Assembly (NCBI RefSeq): GCF_937875145.1 | Contig: NZ_CALNCS010000034.1 | Location: 1 to 6,458 of the forward strand | Source: Alkalibaculum bacchi | GTDB lineage: Bacteria > Bacillota > Clostridia > Eubacteriales > Alkalibacteraceae | Reading direction: 5' to 3' | DNA: 6,458 bases | In this document: piece by piece, positions 1-5,915 of the stretch | Numbering within the stretch: position 1 is the stretch's first letter | Layout of the letters: every line of letters begins with the position of its first letter | Program-made: the position numbers and the translations under genes | Notes under the pieces: generated by a model | Told to the model about the DNA's origin: nothing | The model's input: only the letters and a program-made list of their open reading frames with translations | Database searches by the model: none

Positions 1-1
1 A

Positions 2-1216
2 AAATACGTATTTTTAGTTGACGAAGCCCACAATCTAGTAGATCGGTCTCGAGATATGTACTCAGCTGAACTTGGAAAAAAACAAACCCTAAGCCTTCAA
101 AAACTCATTGGAAAAGAACATCCTTTATACAAGACTTTGGGCAAGGTCAATAAGGCTTTTATTTCTATACGAAAAGACGAGGAGTTTGATAAAGAAAATC
201 TACCAGAAGACTTTATGGTTAGTGTCAATGAGTTTATTTATAAGGGAGATAAATGGTTAGCTCAGCACAATAGCGAAGCATCTTTTTATGATGAGCTTTT
301 GCAGTACTATTTTGAGATAAATAATTTTATTCGCATAGGAGAGTACTACGGAGAAAATTATAAAGTTATAAAGATTAAAAAGAAAGACGAGATTATCGTA
401 AAACTAGTATGCCTCGATAGTTCTTCGTATATTAAACAAAGCGTAGAAAATGGAGTGTCTTCCGTATTTTTTTCTGCAACATTGCTACCTATGAGTTACT
501 ATATTGAATTATTAGGTGGGCACATTAATGAAGATTATCATATGATTTTAGAATCGCCATTTCCAGAAGAGAATGGGTACATGATGATATGCAATCAAAT
601 AAGTACTACCTATAAAAATAGGCAAAATAGTTACGAAGATATTTGTCAATATATTTATCATACTATGAAAGCAAAAGAAGGGAATTATATTGTTTTCTTT
701 CCTTCTTATGAATATATGGAAAAAGTATACGATATATTTGTACAAAACCACCCAGAAGTAAAAACAGCTAAGCAATCTAAATCTATGACAGAGTTGGAGA
801 GAAAAGAATATATAGATCAATTTGACTTAGGCGAAAACATTATCGCCTTTGCTGTTTTAGGGGGGCTTTTCTCTGAAAGCATTGACCTTAGAGGAGATCG
901 GTTGATTGGTGTAGTGGTAATCAGTGTTGGCTTACCTAAAATAGGTGAAGAGCGAAACTTGTTAAAAGAATACTACGATGAAATCAATGGTAAGGGTTTT
1001 TTGTATGCTTATATGTACCCAGGATTTAATAAGGTAATGCAAGGTGTCGGTAGGGTAATACGAAGTGAAAAAGATCGAGGTGTAATTCTTCTCATAGACA
1101 CTCGTTTCACTCAAAATAGCTATAGAAATCTCTTTCCAAAACATTGGTTAAAGGCCAAAATCGTTGAATCAATAGGGGAATTAGATGAGAGATTGAGTAA
1201 GTTTTGGGAAAAGTAA
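2..1216 (+). CDS. DinG/Rad3-family ATP-dependent DNA helicase, C-terminal part (5' end outside window)
   Basis: The reading frame is open from base 2 and gives about 404 residues; the Walker A part lies outside the window. Seen directly: the Walker B/DEAH box VDEAHNL at about residues 6-12, motif III (FFSATLLP, SAT at 158-160), a motif IV-like strand YIVFFPSYEY (about 229-238), a motif V region SESIDLRGDR (about 291-300), and motif VI QGVGRVIRSEKDRG (about 347-360) with the arginine-finger-type arginines. This motif order is that of the superfamily 2 XPD/DinG (COG1199) helicases, which unwind DNA 5' to 3' and often carry an Fe-S cluster between motifs I and II. That segment is not in view, so Fe-S status cannot be judged. 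The ATG at position 56 is internal, because the DEAH box lies upstream of it in the same frame. The gene ends with TAA and converges on leuA. The exact subfamily (DinG, YoaA or a clostridial relative) is not resolved. Confidence 0.92.
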   Translation, partial: KYVFLVDEAHNLVDRSRDMYSAELGKKQTLSLQKLIGKEHPLYKTLGKVNKAFISIRKDEEFDKENLPEDFMVSVNEFIYKGDKWLAQHNSEASFYDELLQYYFEINNFIRIGEYYGENYKVIKIKKKDEIIVKLVCLDSSSYIKQSVENGVSSVFFSATLLPMSYYIELLGGHINEDYHMILESPFPEENGYMMICNQISTTYKNRQNSYEDICQYIYHTMKAKEGNYIVFFPSYEYMEKVYDIFVQNHPEVKTAKQSKSMTELERKEYIDQFDLGENIIAFAVLGGLFSESIDLRGDRLIGVVVISVGLPKIGEERNLLKEYYDEINGKGFLYAYMYPGFNKVMQGVGRVIRSEKDRGVILLIDTRFTQNSYRNLFPKHWLKAKIVESIGELDERLSKFWEK

Positions 1217-1220
1217 AAAA

Positions 1221-1249
1221 TGGGGTTGCCAAATGACAGCCCCACTTTT
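1221..1249. terminator. Bidirectional intrinsic terminator between the helicase gene and leuA
   Basis: An 8-bp stem (TGGGGTTG 1221-1228 with CAGCCCCA 1237-1244, one G-U pair) encloses an 8-nt loop. On the + strand it is followed by CTTTTC. On the - strand the six A bases at 1215-1220 become a U tract after the same stem. It lies 4 nt after the helicase stop and 5 nt beyond the leuA stop, so it can end both convergent transcripts. Confidence 0.85.
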
Positions 1250-2911
1250 CTATTTCTCTTTAAATTTTCTATTTAGAGCACCGATTAATGCTTTGATGGA
1301 TGCAAAGATAATATCTGTGTCTACTCCAGCACCCCAGAAAACTTTATCTTCTAGACTTATGCCTACATAGGCAGCAGCTAAGGAGTTTGATCCTCTTTCT
1401 AAGGCGTGTTCTGTATAGGTTTGAATAGTATAGGAGATATTTAGATTTTCCTTAATTGCGTTGGCTACGGAATCTAATCGACCATTTCCATGACCTAAAA
1501 AGACCTTTTGTTCGCCATCTACATTTAAAATAAGCTCAACTATAAACTCTCCATTGCGTTTAAAGTGATAATCTATCAATCTTACTTTATCTTCTACATT
1601 CACATAGTCTTTTTTAAATATTTCATATACTTCATTAGGTTTTAATTCCTTGTTTAAGTGATCAGAAACATTTTTTACAGTATAGCCTATATCTTCACGC
1701 ATTTTTGGTGGTAAATCAAAGCCATAGTTTTCATGTAGAATAAAGCCTATACCACCTTTTCCAGATTGACTGTTAATTCGGATAACATCGCTTCCATATT
1801 CTCTGCCGATATCTTCTGGGTCAATAGGTAAATAAGGGACGCTCCACTCTGTAATTTGATGATCTCCTCTATATTGCATTCCTTTGGCAATAGCATCTTG
1901 ATGTGAACCTGAAAATGCGGCAAATACCAATTCACCACTATATGGCTGTCTCGGTGGCACTGACATGCCTGTAATTCGTTCGTAAAAGTGAACGATATCG
2001 GGAATATTATCAAAATTAAGCTTTGGATCTATTCCATGCGAGAACATATTTAGGGCAACTGTAACTAAGTCTACATTTCCTGTTCGTTCGCCATTTCCAA
2101 ACAAAGTACCTTCAACTCTTTGTGCGCCAGCAAGTAAGCCCATTTCTGCTTCTGCAATAGCACAACCTCTATCATTGTGTGGATGTATAGAAATAATAAC
2201 ATGATCTCTATATTTTAAGTTTTCGGACATGTATTCAATTTGGCTAGCATACACGTGAGGCATCGAAACTTGAACTGTAGAAGGAAGATTGATAATAACC
2301 TTATTATCTTTGCTAGGCTGCCATATATCTAAAATTGCATTACATATTTTAAGAGCAAACTCCATTTCAGTTCCGGTGAAGCTTTCCGGTGAATATTCAA
2401 ATCGAAAATTTCCTTCTTCCTTCTCAGCACACTCTTTTAGTAATTTAGCTCCTAAAACACCTAAATCAATAATCTCATCCTGAGACTTTTTAAATACCTG
2501 TTCTCTTTGAGCAAGTGAGGTAGAATTGTACAAGTGGACGATAGCATTCTTTACACCCTTCAAAGCTTCAAAGGTTTTTTTGATGATATGTTCTCTTGAT
2601 TGAGTCAACACTTGAATAGTTACATCATCAGGAATTAGATCATCTTCAATTAGTCGTCTTAAAAAATTATACTCCGTTTCTGAAGCAGCTGGAAAGCCAA
2701 CTTCAATTTCTTTAAAACCTAGATTTACTAAATAAGTAAAAAATTCTACCTTTTTATCCAAATCCATTGGAATTACTAGGGCTTGATTTCCATCTCTTAA
2801 ATCAACACTACACCATAATGGAGCATCCTCTATATGGCTTTTGTGTACCCAATTAGTACTCGGTACAGGTGGCATAAAATACGATCTACTGTATTTGTCG
2901 TAATTTTTCAT
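1250..2911 (-). CDS. leuA: 2-isopropylmalate synthase (EC 2.3.3.13)
   Basis: This 553-residue protein condenses acetyl-CoA with 2-oxoisovalerate, the committed cytoplasmic step of leucine biosynthesis. The N-terminal TIM barrel has DLRDGNQ (37-43, with the catalytic Arg39 and metal-binding Asp40), GFKEIEVGFP (65-74), the metal-binding HPHNDRG (His243, His245) and GNGERTGN (272-279). The C-terminal part from about residue 425 is the LeuA dimerisation/regulatory domain, with GHGNGRLDSVANAI (473-486) and GVDTDII (529-535). This domain normally gives feedback inhibition by leucine. The length and the N-terminal segment (YFMPPVPSTNW) fit the long LeuA type also found in actinobacteria and many clostridia, rather than the ~520-residue E. 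coli type. The ATG is supported by GAGAGG seven bases upstream (2919-2924). It stands alone here, without leuB, leuC or leuD. Homocitrate or citramalate synthase is less likely given the overall match to LeuA and the leucine-specific T-box upstream. Confidence 0.97.
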   Translation of the reverse strand: MKNYDKYSRSYFMPPVPSTNWVHKSHIEDAPLWCSVDLRDGNQALVIPMDLDKKVEFFTYLVNLGFKEIEVGFPAASETEYNFLRRLIEDDLIPDDVTIQVLTQSREHIIKKTFEALKGVKNAIVHLYNSTSLAQREQVFKKSQDEIIDLGVLGAKLLKECAEKEEGNFRFEYSPESFTGTEMEFALKICNAILDIWQPSKDNKVIINLPSTVQVSMPHVYASQIEYMSENLKYRDHVIISIHPHNDRGCAIAEAEMGLLAGAQRVEGTLFGNGERTGNVDLVTVALNMFSHGIDPKLNFDNIPDIVHFYERITGMSVPPRQPYSGELVFAAFSGSHQDAIAKGMQYRGDHQITEWSVPYLPIDPEDIGREYGSDVIRINSQSGKGGIGFILHENYGFDLPPKMREDIGYTVKNVSDHLNKELKPNEVYEIFKKDYVNVEDKVRLIDYHFKRNGEFIVELILNVDGEQKVFLGHGNGRLDSVANAIKENLNISYTIQTYTEHALERGSNSLAAAYVGISLEDKVFWGAGVDTDIIFASIKALIGALNRKFKEK

Positions 2912-2971
2912 TCTAATTCCTCTCTTTCTATAATAAATTATTCATTGGACGGTTGGTTGGATGGTGATAGT

Positions 2972-3020
2972 AGCAAGCTGTTTGTCTGTTGCGTTTTATA
3001 TCTACTACGAAAGCTTATGC
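2972..3020. repeat. Direct repeat copy A (49 bp)
   Basis: This 49-bp segment starts AGCAAGCTGTTTG and ends CGAAAGCTTATGC. It matches copy B at 3123-3171 in 46 of 49 positions; the differences are two C/T and one T/C exchanges. The copies start 151 bp apart. Both units appear to run on to a shared GGTCGCGC tail (3054-3061 and 3190-3197), but the sequences between core and tail differ. The segment lies in the stretch between the leuA T-box terminator and the leuA start, so it is transcribed as leuA leader. It looks like a dispersed intergenic repeat family, but other copies cannot be seen from this window. Confidence 0.9.
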
Positions 3021-3028
3021 ATGATGCC

Positions 3029-3055
3029 CCTTGAAACTGCTACGCAGTTCCAAGG
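3029..3055 (-). repeat. 12-bp hairpin inside the repeat cluster
   Basis: The arms CCTTGAAACTGC (3029-3040) and GCAGTTCCAAGG (3044-3055) flank a 3-nt loop. On the + strand there is one A-C mismatch. On the - strand, which is the strand carried in the leuA transcript, that position becomes a G-U pair, so the stem is fully paired with loop GUA. No U tract follows, so it is not a normal intrinsic terminator. It is more likely a structural part of the repeat. Confidence 0.7.
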
Positions 3056-3081
3056 TCGCGCCACTCGCCAAATAAAAGCTA

Positions 3082-3105
3082 AAGCTTTCATTTGCGTAGA
3101 TATAA
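3082..3105. repeat. Inverted partial copy of the repeat core
   Basis: AAGCTTTC (3082-3089) and GTAGATATAA (3096-3105) are the reverse complements of GAAAGCTT (3009-3016) and TTATATCTAC (2996-3005) in copy A, in matching order with a slightly different gap. The same TTATATCTAC occurs in copy B at 3147-3156. The inverted piece can therefore pair with either direct copy to form alternative long stems. The arrangement direct-inverted-direct resembles a small palindromic element or a nested insertion. Confidence 0.7.
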
Positions 3106-3122
3106 TACTTCACAGTCAAATC

Positions 3123-3171
3123 AGCAAGCTGTTTGCCTGTTGTGTCTTATATCTACTACGAAAGCTTATGC
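3123..3171. repeat. Direct repeat copy B (49 bp)
   Basis: This is the second copy of the 49-bp core (46 of 49 identical to 2972-3020). Its end forms a compact hairpin, CGAAAGC-TTAT-GCTTTCG (3159-3176). The unit runs up to GGTCGCGC at 3190-3197, directly against the U tract of the T-box terminator (A run on the + strand at 3198-3206). The repeat cluster therefore starts exactly where the regulatory leader ends. Confidence 0.9.
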
Positions 3172-3197
3172 TTTCGCTTGGCTCGTTGGGGTCGCGC

Positions 3198-3240
3198 AAA
3201 AAAAAATCTCTCGTCTCTAAATTACTAGAGACGAGAGATT
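3198..3240 (-). terminator. T-box regulated intrinsic terminator
   Basis: The arms 3227-3240 and 3205-3218 form a perfect 14-bp stem (AATCTCTCGTCTCT paired with its complement), and an A-T pair may extend it at the loop. On the - strand a run of nine T follows (A run 3198-3206, partly overlapping the stem base). The CTCT in its 5' arm can instead pair with AGAG (3260-3263) of the T-box sequence, giving the competing antiterminator. Confidence 0.95.
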
Positions 3241-3485
3241 ATATTCTCACGTGGTACCACTCTGATTCATACGGGTATTGTATGCACTCTGTAGATATGA
3301 AGTTAATATTTCATATCTTTCCAATGTATCGGTTGGAAACCGTCTCGCCTACTGTTTGTTCAGCTCGATACTTGGAGGTGAGTTCGGATTGCCTTGGCTA
3401 CTGTTTTGCACCACACAACAGCTCTCTTAAAGCTTTAGTAATCGTACTATTCCTCTTCATTGCATTGTTTATATTTAACTATTTA
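3198..3485 (-). promoter_or_regulatory. T-box leader (leucine, CUC specifier) controlling leuA
   Basis: Read on the - strand, all main T-box parts are present. The Stem I base is GAGG (3452-3455) with CCTC (3375-3378), and the upper helix is GATT (3440-3443) with AATC (3387-3390). Between them is a specifier loop with AGTA on one side (3445-3448) and GAACTCA on the other, putting CTC (Leu) at 3380-3382. Stem I also has the distal AGAGAGC (3421-3427) and GGTG (3409-3412) motifs under a CTGTT/AACAG hairpin. An 8-bp hairpin (3294-3317) fits Stem III. The T-box sequence AGAGTGGTACCACG (3250-3263) has TGGT (3256-3259), which matches the A73-CCA end of tRNA-Leu. Uncharged tRNA-Leu should stabilise the antiterminator and let transcription reach leuA; charged tRNA should leave the terminator. 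The 5' boundary is estimated from the promoter. Confidence 0.95.
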
Positions 3486-3491
3486 AATGTT

Positions 3492-3520
3492 AGTTTAATC
3501 TTAATGAATATCTTTGTCAA
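3492..3520 (-). promoter_or_regulatory. Sigma-A-type promoter of the leuA T-box transcript
   Basis: On the - strand a perfect -35 TTGACA (3515-3520) is followed after 17 bp by TAAACT (3492-3497, 4 of 6 to TATAAT). The predicted start, near 3485, is about 30 nt before the Stem I base of the T-box, as expected for this leader class. Confidence 0.8.
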
Positions 3521-3557
3521 GGGATATTATTGTAAATTATTTGCATGATTTTGTATA

Positions 3558-3577
3558 TTGTTACATTTTTGTTACAT
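3558..3577. promoter_or_regulatory. Tandem TTGTTACAT direct repeat, possible regulator site
   Basis: Two exact copies of TTGTTACAT (3558-3566 and 3569-3577) are phased by 11 bp, one DNA turn. Tandem sites with this phasing are typical of OmpR/PhoB-family response regulators, and the TTACA cores recall Gram-positive Pho boxes. The site lies between the divergent promoters, 46 bp upstream of the lipoprotein -35 and 37 bp upstream of the leuA -35, so it could act on either. The regulator is not identified. Confidence 0.4.
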
Positions 3578-3623
3578 GGTTAAAATTGGGTAAAAAAAAT
3601 ATGCGGAAATGAATTCAAATATA

Positions 3624-3652
3624 TTGACCAACCCTAATAGGGATGTTAAAAT
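3624..3652 (+). promoter_or_regulatory. Promoter of the FMN lipoprotein gene with internal palindrome
   Basis: TTGACC (3624-3629) and TAAAAT (3647-3652) are separated by 17 bp, a strong sigma-A-type match. The spacer holds CCCTAATAGGG (3632-3642), a palindrome of two 5-bp arms around one central base. A protein bound there would block RNA polymerase, so it is a candidate repressor operator. I cannot assign it to a known regulator. Confidence 0.78.
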
Positions 3653-3692
3653 AAAGCTGTCGATAAATATAATTCAATAAGGGGGAAACATA

Positions 3693-4619
3693 ATGAAAAA
3701 ACTATTAGTATTGCTGTTATCAGTATTTCTAGTAGGTTCTTTTGCCGTTGGTTGTACTACTGAAAAAAAATCTTCACAAGCTCCTGCACCAGATGCTGCT
3801 TTACAAGATGGTGTTTACTTTGCGGAAGAAGATTCTTTTGCAGAAGGAAGTGGCTACAAATACTTTGTTGTTTTAAAAGTTGAAGGTGGAAAAATCACTG
3901 ATGCTGATTGGGGCGGAACAAACGTCCAATCTACAGGCAACAAGAGAACAATATCCGAAAATGGTGAATATGGAATGGAAGCAGTAGCAAAAGCAGGTGC
4001 TTGGCATGATCAAGCTGCTGCAGCTGAAAAATGGTTGATTGAAAACCAAGATCCTTCTAAGATCACATACACAGATGATGAAGGTCACACTGATGTACTT
4101 AAAACAGATGCAGGCGCTACTGTATCGATTCACGTAACAGAGTTTTTCGAATTAGCGAAGAAAGCTTTAGAATCAGATCCAGTTGCTGAAGGTACCTATA
4201 CAACTCCTGAAGATTATGTAGCAACTGCAACAATCCCAGTTGACAAAGCTGATCCAGAATATGATCCTACTAATGCATGGGAATACAGATTAGACCTAAT
4301 TATCGTAAATGGAACAATTATGGATTCTAATTTAAACGCTATTTTTGCTGGAGAATTTAGTGATGAAACTGCTAAGTTCTACAAACAAGATAAAGACGGT
4401 AACCCAGACGAAACTGCACCAATAGGTAAGGTTGAACTAGGCACAGATTATGGTATGGACTGGAAAGGGAATGCTGAAAAGGTAGATGCATTCGTAATTG
4501 AAAACCAAGGATTTGAAGTAAACTATACTGATGACAAAGGTCACACAGATGCAATTGCAGGGGTTTCTATTCATGTAAATGAATACGAAGAGTTATTCAA
4601 ATCTGCAACAAATAAATAA
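3693..4619 (+). CDS. Two-domain FMN-binding lipoprotein (PplA-like), predicted ApbE substrate
   Basis: This 308-residue protein is predicted to be secreted and membrane-anchored. MKK is followed by a hydrophobic stretch and the lipobox AVG-Cys21, then a short low-complexity linker. Two related FMN_bind-type domains follow, about 37-155 and 160-300. Each ends with a matching block: YTDDEGHTD (126-134) and YTDDKGHTD (278-286), then VSIHV and a VTEF or VNEY tail. Such domains take up FMN covalently on Ser/Thr in an [S/T]GA[S/T]-x-[S/T]-like motif. Here domain 1 has D-A-G-A-T-V-S (Thr143, Ser145) and domain 2 has D-A-I-A-G-V-S (Ser292), both off consensus. In Listeria the two-domain lipoprotein PplA is flavinylated by FmnB (ApbE) and serves extracellular electron transfer. 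A similar redox-carrier role here is inferred from the domains and from the adjacent apbE. The eet genes and ndh2 are not in the window. The ATG has a strong GGGGGA site (3681-3686). Confidence 0.88.
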   Translation: MKKLLVLLLSVFLVGSFAVGCTTEKKSSQAPAPDAALQDGVYFAEEDSFAEGSGYKYFVVLKVEGGKITDADWGGTNVQSTGNKRTISENGEYGMEAVAKAGAWHDQAAAAEKWLIENQDPSKITYTDDEGHTDVLKTDAGATVSIHVTEFFELAKKALESDPVAEGTYTTPEDYVATATIPVDKADPEYDPTNAWEYRLDLIIVNGTIMDSNLNAIFAGEFSDETAKFYKQDKDGNPDETAPIGKVELGTDYGMDWKGNAEKVDAFVIENQGFEVNYTDDKGHTDAIAGVSIHVNEYEELFKSATNK

Positions 4620-4621
4620 TA

Positions 4622-4650
4622 TTGACGGCAAAATTCTAATGTTATAAAAT
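4622..4650 (+). promoter_or_regulatory. Probable separate promoter of apbE
   Basis: TTGACG (4622-4627) and TAAAAT (4645-4650) are spaced by 17 bp, both 5 of 6 to consensus. The -10 is identical to that of the lipoprotein promoter. It starts 3 bp after the lipoprotein stop codon. The expected start, near 4657, lies inside the left arm of the hairpin at 4653-4690. No palindrome like that in the lipoprotein promoter is present, so the two promoters may respond differently. Confidence 0.6.
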
Positions 4651-4652
4651 GT

Positions 4653-4694
4653 TAAGGCTTTAGTAGGGACCACTCACTACTAAAGCCTTATTTT
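4653..4694 (+). terminator. Strong hairpin between the lipoprotein gene and apbE (terminator or attenuator)
   Basis: A perfect 14-bp stem (TAAGGCTTTAGTAG 4653-4666 with its complement 4677-4690) has a 10-nt loop and is followed by TTTT then GAAAAA. The U tract is short, so termination is probably incomplete. Readthrough would carry apbE on the lipoprotein mRNA at a lower level, which suits an enzyme that modifies an abundant substrate. The hairpin ends 26 bp before the preferred apbE start. Confidence 0.75.
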
Positions 4695-4716
4695 GAAAAA
4701 GAAAGTGGTGTATTTA

Positions 4717-5778
4717 TTGAAAAAACTAGTTTGTATTTTAGCAATTATCACCACGCTGTTCACTATTGCTGGATGCACAGACAATAAAAGCAATCAAGTT
4801 GTACAACAGGAGTATGTGTCAAAAACAGATTTCTACTTGGACACGGTTGTAGATATAAAAATATACAATCCCAATAATAAAAGCGCAGAAGTTATTGATA
4901 AAGCTATGAAAAGAATAGGAGCTTTAGAGAAAATACTTAGTATACACATTGAGGGTAGTGACTTGTGGAATATAAAGAAAAATGCAGGAATCAAACCTGT
5001 TGAGGTTTCTAAGGAAACAATGGAAGTCATGAAAGCAAGTTTAAGGTATTCTGAGTATACAAATGGCCTTTTTGATATCACAACAGGACCATTAGTAGAT
5101 TTATGGGCAATTAATCCCCCAAATGGTTACGTACCAACGGAGGAAGAATTACAAACCTCATTATCTAAAATCAATTATAATAATATGATTATTGACGAAG
5201 AAAATAACACTATTTTATTGAAAGATAAAGGTATGATAGCGAATTTAGGCGCTATTGCTAAAGGGTATATTGCTGATGAGGTAAAAGAAATACTAGTGGA
5301 AAATGACGTAAAAAGTGCAATCATCAATCTAGGTGGTAATGTTTTACTGGTTGGAGGTAAGCCAGATAATTCGGGCTTTAAAATAGGTGTACAAGATCCT
5401 AATTCAGATAGAGGCGCGTATCTTGGTGTGATTGACGCTAGAGATTTATCCGTAGTATCATCAGGGGATTATGAAAGATACTTTGAAGTAGAAGGAAAGA
5501 AATACCATCATATTCTTAATCCAGCGACAGGGTACCCTGCAGATAATGAAATAAGGCAAGTAACCATATTATCAAAACTTTCTGTAGATGGAGATGGTCT
5601 TTCTACGAGCGCCTTTCTTTTAGGTCTAAAAGGCGGTATAGAATTGATTGAAAACATTGATGGTATAGAAGCAATCTTCATTACAAAAGATAATAAAATA
5701 TATCTCACATCAGGTATGAGGGATACTTTTGTATTTGATCAAGCAAATTATGGGGATCAGTATACCGTAGTAAAATAG
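4717..5778 (+). CDS. apbE: FAD:protein FMN transferase, lipoprotein (EC 2.7.1.180)
   Basis: ApbE splits FAD and links FMN through a phosphoester to Ser/Thr of extracytoplasmic flavoproteins, using Mg2+. From the TTG at 4717 the protein has 353 residues: signal peptide MKKLVCILAI, lipobox TIAG-Cys20, then the ApbE fold. Family motifs are FDITTGPL (119-126), NLGAIAKGY (176-184), NLGGN (204-208), SSGDYERYF (248-256), YHHILNPATGYP (263-274) and DGLSTSAFLLG (293-303), where Asp293 and Thr297 match the usual metal ligands. The length is normal and nothing catalytic seems missing. An in-frame TTG at 4693 would add eight residues, but it lies in the T tract of the hairpin with no ribosome binding site. 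The TTG at 4717 has AAAGTGGTG (4702-4710) at good spacing. The gene follows its likely substrate on the same strand, like pplA and fmnB in function though not necessarily in ancestry. The older name, thiamine biosynthesis lipoprotein, is misleading. Confidence 0.94.
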   Translation: MKKLVCILAIITTLFTIAGCTDNKSNQVVQQEYVSKTDFYLDTVVDIKIYNPNNKSAEVIDKAMKRIGALEKILSIHIEGSDLWNIKKNAGIKPVEVSKETMEVMKASLRYSEYTNGLFDITTGPLVDLWAINPPNGYVPTEEELQTSLSKINYNNMIIDEENNTILLKDKGMIANLGAIAKGYIADEVKEILVENDVKSAIINLGGNVLLVGGKPDNSGFKIGVQDPNSDRGAYLGVIDARDLSVVSSGDYERYFEVEGKKYHHILNPATGYPADNEIRQVTILSKLSVDGDGLSTSAFLLGLKGGIELIENIDGIEAIFITKDNKIYLTSGMRDTFVFDQANYGDQYTVVK

Positions 5779-5781
5779 ATG

Positions 5782-5815
5782 CACAGGTTCTTTTTGGAGC
5801 CTGTGTTTTCTTTTT
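5782..5815 (+). terminator. Intrinsic terminator after apbE
   Basis: CACAGGTTC (5782-5790) pairs with GAGCCTGTG (5797-5805) through one G-U pair, with a 6-nt loop. The T-rich tract TTTTCTTTTT follows. It begins 4 nt after the apbE stop codon and closes the lipoprotein-apbE unit. Confidence 0.92.
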
Positions 5816-5915
5816 GTCTCGTGTGAGCACGGAAATATCCTGATTTCTGCGAGCCAATCTGCTGATTCGAATATTAAATCATAAAATCTTCAATAAAAAT
5901 AGCATTAATATAGTA

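Noticed and set aside
56..58. ATG at 56 as the start of the helicase gene
   Set aside because: The DEAH box lies upstream in the same open frame, so this ATG is internal to a gene cut by the window edge.
2834..3034. 66-codon + frame overlapping the leuA start
   Set aside because: It is antisense to the conserved N-terminus of leuA and runs into repeat copy A, with no independent support.
2972..3197. CRISPR array
   Set aside because: Only two direct copies 151 bp apart with an inverted third piece between them; there are no regular spacers and no cas genes.
2972..3197. Insertion sequence with transposase
   Set aside because: The cluster is about 226 bp and encodes nothing. At most it could be a non-autonomous element, and no target-site duplication was recognised.
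2961..3548. 195-codon + frame over the leuA leader region
   Set aside because: It runs antisense through the repeats and the T-box leader, has no credible ribosome binding site, and its repeated KLF-CCVLYLLRKLM segments are just translations of the DNA repeats.
3558..3577. Rex or Fur box
   Set aside because: The repeats are direct, not inverted, and do not match TTGTGAA-N-TTCACAA or the Fur palindrome.
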